Below are positions 37,701 to 50,581 of a stretch of DNA of 64,000 bases, piece after piece (position 1 is the first letter of the stretch; each line of letters starts with the position of its first letter). Made by a program: the position numbers and the translations under genes. The notes beneath the pieces are model-generated. The model made no database searches, had not been told where the DNA came from, and worked only from the letters and a program-made list of their open reading frames with translations. The stretch is taken from contig CAIIXF020000005.1 of the NCBI GenBank assembly GCA_903813345.2, positions 36,581,375-36,645,374 of the forward strand, in the 5' to 3' direction. The DNA comes from Owenia fusiformis (lineage: Eukaryota; Annelida; Polychaeta; Sabellida; Oweniidae).

Positions 37701-40700
37701 TGAAAGAAATGTTGATTACGAGGACCGAGATGGATGTGGACTTACAAACCCATTTGGACAATATATGAATGGACCAGAATGTGACATAGAGTATGGATGT
37801 ATGAGCTGGATGGGTTGGCCAGGAGAGCTTTTCAGTGATTCTGAGCGAAAAGAAAATGAGAAACTTCACAATGGCTGGTATTCCTTTAAAGAGATGAAGT
37901 TTCTTATACGCCCAAGAGAACCCAATTGGTTCAGTGACTTAGGGTGGGCTTATTACTGACAAATATCTGATGTTTTCTGTATGTACAAATATATCTGGCA
38001 GTGGAACATTTTACATTTCTTGAGAGCTCTAGTAATACATTGCCAGAATAGTATGTGTACCCTATGCAGACTAACTGTGCAGAAAACAATTGGGCGGATA
38101 AATGAGCGGGAACCTACAGTCATTTTTGAATTTATGTGCAATAAAGTAAAACCACTGTATAATATGTGTTCAGATTGTTTGGCATCGTAGTGTCCAGTGA
38201 TATATATATATGCAAGAAACAAGCTTTAAAGATAGAATACTGATTAAAAATTTAGATATGCATGTTTAGATATGAGGTTCTGGGAGATTTGCTTACTAAC
38301 AGACTGAAACTTTGATGAAAAATTTGAATTATGTGTACAACCTTCTCCTAGAAGAATTTTCATAGTTATTTTCTTCAAGAAGAGTCCCCCATGAATGTGA
38401 GTTAAACATAGCAGATCATTGCAGACATCCAAGACGTTCCTCAAAACTTGGATAATAAATAGATTTAGAGTATCAATTATCAATGAGTTTGAATTATGTT
38501 CTGAAAATAAATTACTAAATGTTTAATATAATTTATAACCTGGGCTCTATGGGGAATCTACCCCACCTAGAAATCACATTTTCACAAAATTTAAAGTTTC
38601 TAACTTGATAAATGATTTTTAAAATCACATGTAGAATTCAAATATGCTATCAAGTATAATACATTTTGAATATGTAACTTTTTATCACTTATTTATCTGC
38701 CATGATATTCAGATAATATCCAAATGTCACTTGAATTAAAACCTTTAAGCCAATTAATCTGTATCCCCCTAAAATATGTTGTGGGAGGGATAGTCTCTGT
38801 GTCCATAAATTTTTTCAGATTTAATAGACTGATGCTTGATGTTCATACAACCTCTGCTCAAGAAGGAATTTGTAATATGGCCACTCAATTCAAAATGGTC
38901 ACAATATTTAATGATAATAATATGATAATCTTTGTTATCTTAATATTAGGTGATGGATTTTGTTAATGAGACCTCTGCCGAAGAAGAAAGGATGTGTCCG
39001 GGTATATGCCCTTTTGGTCCCTCAGTCAAATGTATGTTAAATATGTTTTTTATTACTGTCCTAGTTATATTTGATAAGTATATTTACTTTTTCACAGGTT
39101 TTGATGCATAATTAACCCCCTGCTGAGAGTCAGAATAAGTATCTTAACAAAAACAAATAGTCATTATCATAGAAAAAAAACATCAATGGCAACATGTATG
39201 ACTTACAAAGAAGAAATAACTTAAGACCCATGAAGAATTTAAAAGAAAATCATATTTTTGAAATATATTTAAGGTTTAAAATTTTTTTCAAATTTTTGAA
39301 TTTCCCGCCAGTTTAATTTGAAGGGGGAAAAACAAGATGGCTGCCATTTGATGTAAAAAATATCAGAAAAAAAGTTGCTTCACTTTTAGTTTTCACAATG
39401 AGCACAGTTTTCCGGTTTAGGTTTTTTGACTGATTCTGACTCTTCATCACCAGGGTCATGTATAGAGATTATAAAATTGAAACCGGAATGTTGTGCTCAG
39501 CATGAATTTGACTGAAATATGTGTAACTTCACCAACACAATTGAAGTCTCAAAACTGGATGCTCAGTAACTTTGAGTGACTATAATCCCTTGATTACCTA
39601 GATAAACACCAATTCACTTATCCAGAAATGCCATTCAATGTCTATACAAAGAAAGTAAGCAATGTTTTGGAGGATATGTTTCAAACCTTTTGCATAAATA
39701 ATTCATTTAATATTTGCCATTGATTTTTTTTCAATTCTGACAAAGTGATATGCACTGTCTTTGATGCCAATATTCTTCATTAATTGTGATACAAATTGAT
39801 ATTTTTGTACTCTCAGAAGAAGGATAAGATATTGAAGTTTAATACTATGTGCAATTGAGTTGGTTTTTCAGACATTACAATTTTCAATATTTTCTAAGTC
39901 GATACCCAGACTCATTCCCAGACTCATCCTTTTCAAGATGGCTGCTTAATTAAAAAAGTTGACATGAAAAAACTGTAATTTTTGATAATTTAGATACCAC
40001 TTCATAGGCTAATACTAATGGGAATAGGACCTCTTCTATAAAGAATTCCCAATATGGCTGCTCAATTCAAATGGGCACCATTTTTTGTAAAAAATATATT
40101 TTAAAATACTGTATGTCAGATTTGCCAATGCCTTATGGACTTTGTTCAAGAAGTAAATTTTAAGATGTCTACCATTTCTCAGAAGAAATAATATTTTTCT
40201 GATAATGCAAATGCCAAAGTATGGCACCATTCCTTTACACTGTCATGGATGCAGATATTTGACAAAAAGAGATACTATGTAATACTACTGGTTATTTACC
40301 ATGTAATGAACAAAAGTGATTGATTTGAAAGATATATTTTGTTTGGTGGAATCTGCTACTCCGTGGAGTTGTTGTTTTTCTAGTTTTAGTTGGTTTAATG
40401 TTGTAACAATGTGTACTGCATATTTTATTATAGAGCATAGGCTGTCGTATTGACCTCTCAATGTACAACACAGAAAACCCAATCCTAGCTGCCCCAATTC
40501 CTAGCACAGAAAATGTTCCGAAACCTCCTCCGGCTATCAGTGTTACTGACTCGCCACCAAGGATTCAGAGGTTTTTTGACCCCGGCATTAATCCTGCAGA
40601 GCCTTCAGGTGAAAAATTCAGTCATAATTGTCAATTGTTTGGTTGGCATCTTGTGAAATACAAAATTTCATGGACTTCAGTCACTAGCACTATATTTTCT

Positions 40701-43700
40701 GTAATAAAATTCAAATCTTGAGACATAGTATTGAAATAGATTTTACATATTTGCAAACTTTATTTTTATGAGGCATTTTTTTCATTTAGGAAACTTTTCT
40801 ACATTGTTTTTAGTTATAAAAATGGTTCTTTGAAGATTACATAAAACTTTTATTTTAGAGAGTGAGAACTCTGCGAAAGAAAATTCAACAAGAGATGACG
40901 ACTCCTCACTTTTGGCTGGGCACAAACAGGGCAAGAAACGAAAACGCCTGATGAACCTTTTTGACGACCCTGCTGGGAAACGTAGATCTGCAAGGGTATG
41001 TGACATCACGTTTTCTGATGCCTTAATGTCTCATTGTAATAGGTCAAATTATAGATTTTTTTTCTAGAATTTGAACGAAGGCCTAGCCAAGGTACAAATA
41101 TAGGCAAGACAAAACTTAAGCCTAAACTACTAAATGGCATAATTTTCTCTGTTTCAGTCTCGAAAACATCTTAGACATTTAGTGAGCAAAATGCTTTTGT
41201 ATACTGCACAGTAGTTTATTTATAAAAATGTGAACAAAAAATTTACATTCACTTGTAAAAATGATATTGAAAAACATCGAAAATTAGAAATACATGTATT
41301 GCTAAATCTAAAATCTAATTAGGAAATTAAATTTACATTTCCAATCACATGCATACATTTATTACATTCTAATGTTTATTCTTATTGTTCAAGGTGCGAA
41401 ATACAAACAGAAAGCAACAAGAGGAACGTGTTAATTTCCAAGAATTGTTGCAGAAATTCCTTCCATCTTCCCTTATGTGAGTAAATGCTATGTTTTTTTT
41501 TATTTTTTCATAACCTAGCAATTAATGATAGTGTAACCATATTAGAATTAGTGTGTTCAATACCATTTCAATTTCTCAAATTCACATGTATGTTGAAACT
41601 CCTTTTTAAAGTTTTTGTTGGTGTTAAATATTTAAAAAAAATATTGTTTAGGGATGTCAAAGAGACTGATGCTGATGATGTTGTTAAAGAGGCTTCTGTT
41701 AAACAATCACAGAAAGCAGAGATTGACAAAGAAATACTTGAATCTGGTATGTTTTATTTAGATTTCAGTCAGTGATCAAAAATATGAGTGTCTTGCATCT
41801 TCTTCACTCAACCTAATAATAGACTAGTATAGATGCGAGTAGAAATAATCTTGATTTACGTTATTAAATGTACAAAATTACAATTAAACCATTTGTTTTT
41901 GTTGGATTTTTAACTTGTAGGAATTTCACTAAATGCAATTAATTGTCTTCCAGCAAATAATTGCTTCATGGATGATTTCAAAGATTTTCGGATTACATAT
42001 AAATTGAGATACATCAAACATATTGTTTCAAGTTTAGTTATGTTACATTATATTAAATGCAGAGGACCATTCTTTGAACTTTCTTATTATTTCAATTGCA
42101 GATGACATTTCAGTGTTTTGTGAAAACGAAGCATCAGAAGTGCACGGCTTCCTGAAATCCAAACAGACCAATGGTGGCATAATTGATCTCATGGATCGCT
42201 TCCTGATCAGCCTCGTTGACAAATCAAATACAAAATGGCCACCAGGTTTAGCTGATGTCTTCGTGAGAGTGTTTCATAAATTGCGAAATCATTTTGAGTT
42301 TCCTAGTTTTTTCAGGTAATTAACCAGCTGTCCTACTAGAAATAATCCACAAGTTGGTACTTCTAGATACTCTATAATGTTCCTGGAAATGTGATTTTCA
42401 GAATTATGTCACTGGATGAAAAAAACCATGAAACTATCCAGGACCTCTTTGAAAGTCCTCGATTATACACACATAAACTCAATTTGAACATGCATTGAAA
42501 ATGCTCATTGAGTATTTTTCAAAAAGTAATCAATAAAAAATTTGTTTCACATAATGCCACTTCGGTAAATGCATCAGATTGTTGGCTTATGCTTCTTAAT
42601 GGGACATGATGAGTAGATTTGATGCCAGCAAAAAGGTACGATCTTTGCGTAAAATTAAATTATTTTATTAATTTTAGCGTTGATGTGAGTAGAACAAGGA
42701 GAGAAAAGCTTGGAATGGTTTGTCTGGTATATCTGGAATTACGTTTAGACCACTGGTTTACTAAGAAGGCAACACTTGGCATATCACCTAAAAAGTAAGA
42801 TATTTGTGAATTGTAATATATTTCATTGTATTTATTAATTCACAATTTTTCTTAACCAACTTTAAGTGGGCTAATTTAAATCAACAATATAATTTTATGA
42901 TGACTTGAAAAGTCAAGTGCCACAAAAGGTGTAGCTTCACTGGCACTCACTCTAATAACATGATTTAATAGTTGCAGTAGAAATGGTCAACGAGCCATTA
43001 CATATGAATAACTTGTATCAGTATTTTACACATTTGATCACAAACTAATTCGGCAAACAAAGGTTAAAGAACATCATAAATATTGTATCTAAAAAGAAAT
43101 TGGCATTATGAACCAATAGGAGTGCTGGGATGAGTATCCAATCACAGTTAGGCCAAGATTTCCCGGGAAAATACTTTGAAAAAGACGTCTGCTACATACT
43201 GGCATTGTGCCAAGTCAGTGACCTATATGAAGAGAATTGGAGACACATTTACACAAGAGGTAAAAATCTGCTTATAACTAACAAAATTACGTACGATAAA
43301 AAAAGGATGCTGTCCAGTTTGTTTGAGTAGTGAGGTCAAGGCTATAATAGATAAACAGTCTGCTTGAGTAGTGATGTCAAGGCTATAATAGATAAACAGT
43401 CTGCTTGAGTAGTGATGTCAAGGCTATAATAAATAGTCTGCTTGAGTAGTGAGGTCAAGGCTATAATAAACAGTCTGCTTGAGTAGTGAGGTCAAGGCTA
43501 TAATAGATAAACAGTCTGCTTGAGTAGTGATGTCAAGGCTATAATAAATAGTCTGCTTGAGTAGTGAGGTCAAGGCTATAATAAACAGTCTGCTTGAGTA
43601 GTGAGGTCAAGGCTATAATGAATAGTCTGCTTGAGTAGTGAGGTCAAGGCTATAATAAACAGTCTGCTTGAGTAGTGAGGTCAAGGCTATAATAAATAGT

Positions 43701-46700
43701 CATCTTGAGTAGTGAGATCAAGGCTATAATAAACAGTCTGCTTGAGTAGTGATGTCAAGGCTATAATAAATAGTCTGCTTGAGTAGTGAGGTCAAGGCTA
43801 TAATAAAAATGCTAGGCCTAGACTCTAATAAATATGCAAGACCAAAGCTATAATAGAAATGCAAGGCTATACTAAATAATTGATAAAGATAAAATATGCA
43901 TATTGCACTTTGTGTTTTAAAAAAGTAACTTTGCTGTTGTGTATTATAGCAAGTTGGCTGAAGGCCCGGTATTGTTGTCTTCTACAAGATACCAAGGAGG
44001 CAGTGAAATATTTTAATCAGGTATGTTAGGATGAAAGGGACAATTTTAATTGCATTGGTAGCTTTCAGATCATGTGACCTATTGCCACAAAAATTAATTC
44101 TTAACAAAAAATCAGTGGAACATAAGTGCACAATAATTCTTGTTTTTCAAGTTATAATTGATGCATCTTTGTAAAGTTATTGTCCAGGCCTAATAATAAA
44201 ATATGTACAACATATTTTTCATGGATAATAAAGCTATTAAAACATTGCAGTGGAATCATGAATGATTCATATGTATATGTGTATTCTTTAGACCAACAGT
44301 CTACTGGAGGAACTCTCTGATTTACAAAATGTGAACCCCACAGAAGATAAGTCAGGTGTGGGTGAAACAGCATGTTCAAATGAAGCCAAGCCTGACATGA
44401 CTCCAGAATCTATGGAGACTGATCAGCCTACAGAAGATATGAAACCTGTTGCCAAACAACTTCCTACTGACCAAACCATGGATGTTGAATCTGATGATGA
44501 TAAAGCTGATGTGAATGACACTAATGCAAAGATCACTGAACCAGTTGTTACTATAGTAGGTGATATACTAGAGAGCATTATTACAAAAACCATTACAAAC
44601 TCTGAAGGTTTATCAGGATCTGTTGAAGTCCCAATGAATATTTCACCTGAAGTTGCAGAACATATTACACCCCAAAATGACATTATTGAGTCAGGAGGCA
44701 ATGTGGATCTAGAAATGTCTGAGCCATCATCCCACACTGATGTTCTATCAAATATATCACCAACAACTGTACCTTCAACAACATTGTCACATTTGGTTCC
44801 ATCAACAACTCAAATTTCAAATGAGGCTCAAACAGAGAAAGAAGTCTCATCTATGGTACCATTAACATCAGCACCCTCATCTATGGTACTGTCAACAACA
44901 GTACCCTCGTCTGCAGTACCAGTATCTACAGCAATCTCAATCTCAAATGTGGAAACATTATCTATGTTGTCATCACCAACTGTACAATGGTCTGTAATAG
45001 TGTCCGCAAAGGATGCTTCATTAACAACAGAGCCATCAAACATGCTACCTTCATCAACAATGTCCTCATCTGTCACACCATCAACATCAGTTCACTCATC
45101 TGTGGTACCATCAACAAAATTGCCCTCAACTGGTGTACTGTCAACAACAATGCCCTCAACAGCAACAATGCCTTCAACTTGTGTACCATCAATTTCAATG
45201 ACATCATCTGTTCCACCACCAGCAATCCCCTCAACTGATGTGCCATCACAAACAATAACATCTTCTGTGGTACCATTAACAATGATTTCCTCAAGTGAGG
45301 TACCACCTACAACAATGCCATCAAGTGGTGTATCATTAACAACATTGTCCTCAATTGTTGTGCCATCAACAACAATACCCTCTACTATTATACCATCAAC
45401 TACAGCTCCATCAACTGTTGAAGCATTATCAACTGTACCCTCAACTGAACCATCAACAGAAATACCTTCAACTGTAGTATCATCCAGAGTGTCTAAAACC
45501 TCACTCCCAACGACCATATCTTTGTTTCCACTATTGAATCAATCATTGAATGCTAAAGCAAACCAAGAGAAATCTTTGAAAAATGGCAAAAGTGAAGTTA
45601 CAACTCGTGAAGATAATGCTAAAAATGGCACAGATGAAGCAAGAAATGCAGAGAATAAACCAGAATGTGACAAAAATAAAATTGATAGTGATACAAATGA
45701 AGTTGCTAAATCGGATGGGAAAATTAGGATCCATTTGGTAAATTGCCAGCTTGAGAACATCATTTCAACTGGTGAGTAATAATTACTGTGAGCAAACTAC
45801 AATTTCAATTACATTAAATTGAATTACATTAAATACAATTACACTGCTGAGACAGAACTATTAAAGAGTTATACGTAAGTCATGTATGAGACGAAAACTA
45901 CAATATTTGCATTTTTATTGAACTTTTTCGAAGTACTATATTGTCGTCTTGTTCATATTGTAATGAAGTGTTAATGGTATGTATATCTAAAAATTTACGT
46001 TCTTTATTCCAGATGAAGTAAACAAGCAATTAGAGGCACTATTACGATGCCAATCACTTGAGGAGATGACGCGGTTATCAGAGTCTAACAAACATGAAAT
46101 GGTCGTTGAGTTACTGCTTCAGACCTTTAAACAACCTCAGAGTGCCAAAAATAAAGTAAGTAAAGTCATACTTTTACAAAACTTTCCTGCTAAACTTGAA
46201 ATTTTTACAGATGGAAGGGCAAACTAGTGCTAAGATCTGATTAGGTTTTGGGCATGCTTTGGAAATTACTTACTGGTCATTTTGAATTTTTTGATAAAAA
46301 TGTGCGATATTTATCACTCTGTATCTTGTTGTTTTCTAGGCAACAGAAGTAGCAGGTGTTCCCGAAAGACACGCCCAATTGCTCCTACTTCAAGACTCCT
46401 TATCTCAACTGGGCGATGCTGGGGTAAGATTTGAGATTTTAATGCTGTTTTAAATCTGTTTTCTCAAAGTATGAGTTAGAAAAATCAGCAAACTAGAACG
46501 GAATATAGATCAGTGATGAAGTCATGCTAAGTCGCTAACCCTGCAAAGTAGTGTTGGATCAACTCCACTTTTATATGAGTTATTCTATAGTATATGCTGT
46601 GAAATAAAATGAAGAAGTAGTGGAGTGTTAGTAGTTGTGTGGTCATTGTTGTCTGATACTTATTAGATGTTTGAAGGGATTTGCCATGCCTTGACATTTT

Positions 46701-49700
46701 TTTTATTTGGTTTGATAAAATATGAAAATAGATGCACATGCTTTAGATTGATATAATCAGAACATAACAGTGCTAAGTCTATTTCCAGAGGTGTCTTCTG
46801 TGGAGTGAGGTGGCTTTAAATGAGGCTCTCCAACATTACCAGAGTAGCAACACAAGTGCAGGAAAAGATGAATGGGCAACTACAATGTGTGATCTCCTTA
46901 AAGGCATAGACAAGTAAGTCGAATGTAATCTCTATGATATAGCATAGCATGTTGGTGAGTAAAACACAAGGTGCAGTATTAGCACAGACTTGTTGGACAA
47001 TGCCCAGTGAATTAAACTGGATCAGCTGATCATTTCAACTGTATCGGAAAATAACTGGACAGCTAATCTGTTATCCAGTTTTGAGCAGTAAACCTGACAT
47101 TATTGTTTCATTTGAAAATTTGATATAATGAAAGCATCATGTAAGGATATAACCAGGATTTTGAAATGAGGCAAATTGAAGTCAGATGCCTTGAAGATAT
47201 CCCATCAGTTATTTAAAAAATCCTAGGATTACCGAACCATTTTAATTTTAATTTGTTTTTGGCGAGGAACTTTCCTTCCCTGGTGCATGCCTTCCTCCAG
47301 TCGTGTTATGAACATTGTATTATATATTGTATTATTGTATCATGTACAATCTATTGTATTATGGATATCATACAATTACAGGTGTATGCAAAAGGATCCA
47401 GGTGCCATACAGCGATTGACTGTCAACAAAGCAGCCAAACTGGCACACAACCTGATTCGCATCATAGAGATTTGCATGGAGCTGCCAGATGCCATAGAAG
47501 AAATGCCAATTGATAGTGTTATGCCATGGATCATTCTCTATAGGCTTATTAAACAGTATGTTATCATTCAGTGAAATATAAGATTCAGGCCCGTAGCCAG
47601 GATTCACCAAGGGGTGTTCACTTTTTAGAAATTCCAGGGGGGTTCACATTTGACAATTTTGGCCCAAAAATGGCCAGAATCACTTCAAAAGTGCTCAGAT
47701 TGGTGAAAACTGCATGATTATAAAAGAATTTTTGGCCAGGGGGGAGGTTCACTCAAACCCTCTGAACCTCCCCCTGGCTATGGGCCTGAAATTATACATA
47801 TAGTTTCCATGTATATTTGGAATCCATAAACAATATCTTGTTGTCTTGCTTTACAGTAAACAGTAAATGACCTGGTAGAACATGTATTATGAATAACCTT
47901 TAAAGAAAACATTGCACTCCTTTCCTAAAATTCAGTGCCTTATTTTACAGTTTACCATTGGATCACAATTGCAACGTTGGCTTTTATCTGTGTTTTTAGC
48001 GAAGAAGCGAAGTTGCTAGGGTCAGGAGGTGATGCTGCCATGGTGATGGATGAAAACAATAGCAATGACAGTATTGGAGAGTGTATGTCATCATCTCTAT
48101 TGCTGCTCAATGTGGCACATGATTATCTTGGAAGGTAGGAGTTATTTTTAGTAGGGATTAGTCATGTTGATACTCAATATAATTCAGGTCAGGTGACTTT
48201 GTTACAGCAAACTTCATCAGTGGGTTATCGTCTCGCAAATGTTCATTTGTAAATGCTGAATGTGAATCCAATACCTGATCTGAACAGTACAATCTTTCCT
48301 TTCTGAGATATGTGTTCATTCCAGAGATTGTCACCAAGTATGTTAATCAAGTGACTCAATTTTGAACTCATTCATAGGATAACTCATATTTTTAAAAATC
48401 AATGATTTGTAAATTACAAAGCCAATAGACTTTGATACAAACCTTTTTGTAGATATCAAATTTTGTAATAAAGCATTCACCCTGTTAGTGGTACATGTAT
48501 ATCTGCCAAAATCTCTGAGATGCATGCATCTCACATTTTTTTAAGAGGAGGTCACATCGATTCCAAGCTGAGCAACCACATCTGGTATCTCATTCAGTCT
48601 TGACCCTTTTATGATGGTTAGAGCATACTCAAGTCTGCCATCTTAAATATCAGTTTTCACAATCATGATATAAGCATTCATTACATCAACAAAAAATCTG
48701 ATATCTCCAGGCGATCATGGTGTACAAACTCCCAGGGTGCACTGCTGGAGTTCTACCTGGATGTTGTATGGGAAGAGTTCAGCAAATACAACAGTGATAC
48801 AAGCCATCCCCATCATGAAGATCTGGAGTCAGCCTTTGAGCAATGTGTCTATTGTTTGTATGGCCATCCTAATAGGAAATCAAGGGCCAGGCATTTGTAT
48901 GATCATAATGCCCAGCAGGTTTGTATTATCATATTTTAAACATTGCTTCTATTTCTGTTAATATCCAAATGGTCGTTTATTTTATTTTTGTAAAATTTTA
49001 CGTTGTAAAAAGAACTAGAATATTGATTGTTGGCCTGTATGTATAATGAATGTATTTTTTATCAAACATGCTTGGTTTGTGGCAATTTTGATTTTTTAAA
49101 ACAAAAAGTGTGATTTCACTGGGTGTCTTTTTATACCCAGCTTCAATAAAATCCAGACTCTAAAAAAGCTTCATAATGTGGTAAAGCAATTACATGCAAT
49201 CTCAAAATTATATTCAATAAATATTTGCTGTTGCCTACAACATGCAGTAGAATGATAAAGCCCTAGTATTGATAAACCAAATTATTTCACATACATTAAT
49301 GATATAATATTTTTCATGTATTTTTGCTCCTTGTAGATTGACCTGACGTTAGAGAGATCTAAGATGTTATTTGAATACTTCAAGCCCAAATCCCTGCCAG
49401 AATTTGACAGTTTAAAAGTCAGCACAGTCTCTTCTGAGGTATGAAAATGTATATTTCTGAATTTCTGATTTTTTTCCCTGGATCTTTATCATAATTCTTA
49501 CAGTCCATATATTTCTTAGTCTATTTCCCCATGCTTTTTAAGTTCCGAACTGAATATTGGCTTTTTACAAATCTTTACATGATCATAGGCATATTAGGCA
49601 TTTTTAATTGATATTGTGAAAATTATGTTCAGTGGTAGTATTTAATATCCCTATTTTATAGTTGGAACATCTGCTGCAGCGTATCTGCATTCTCCTGCCC

Positions 49701-50537
49701 CCTCAGTCTCAGTATACCAGCATTTCTATAGAAATGATGACATCATATATAGATGGCTCTGTTTCAACATTTCCCATAATGCAACACCCACCTGCAGACG
49801 ACTTGGCCATAGTACAGGAGATGTTCTACTTCCTGGCTGATTATTACTTCAAGAACAAAGAGACAGCAAAGGCAATAAAGTACTATTTACGTGATCTGTG
49901 CGTCTGCCCTGATAGGATTGATTCATGGGCTGGAATGGCGCTTTCAAGAACATCAAAAATAGAGGAAAAATTAAATGCTGTAAGTTTTTGAACATCGATT
50001 CAGCAATTTATTGTTACCTAGCGTACAACATGAAAGATCCAGATTGCATGAGTAAACAAATGAAAATTGAATTCAAAATGGTAGAAGGCCTCAAATTACA
50101 AAACCATGTCATAAAGTGCAGCAAATAACCCAAAAAATCGTCTAAAGTGGTTGTCTAACTACATTGTATTTATAGCGGAGATTTATATTGTCTTGTTTTA
50201 TGATATGAAGTGTAAATTAAATACTGAATGCTACAAAACATCTGACTTGATTTTGCTTGTTCTGTTCCAGACTGACATGAAGAAGAATGAAGGTAGTGTT
50301 GCTAAGCTCTCCCAGGCGGCTCTTACATGTTTCCTTAGAGCCACTGAATTAGATGAGAACAATAGCAAACTGTGGATTGAGTATGGGTCTCTGGCATTCC
50401 AGCTACATTCACATGCATCCAGGCAACTCAAACAGGTGTGATTGTCAAACAAATTATCACTAGAAACATTCTACCATAAGAATTGAATATAAATGGATTT
50501 ATAAGTTGTAAAATGTATTGATTTATTGTTTGAAAAT

Positions 50538-50581
<44 letters not shown>

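Noticed and set aside
38940-39030. Extra CABIN1 exon around ATGAGACCTCTGCCGAAG
   Set aside because: No counterpart in the human protein and exons 7 and 8 already join in phase with matching sequence.
43321-43805. CRISPR-like or coding repeat
   Set aside because: Units are head-to-tail with no spacers and contain stops in every frame; it is an intronic minisatellite.
44423-45763. Long minus-strand frames opposite CABIN1 exon 16
   Set aside because: They mirror the Ser/Thr/Pro repeat; the plus strand has phase-consistent splicing and human alignment on both sides.
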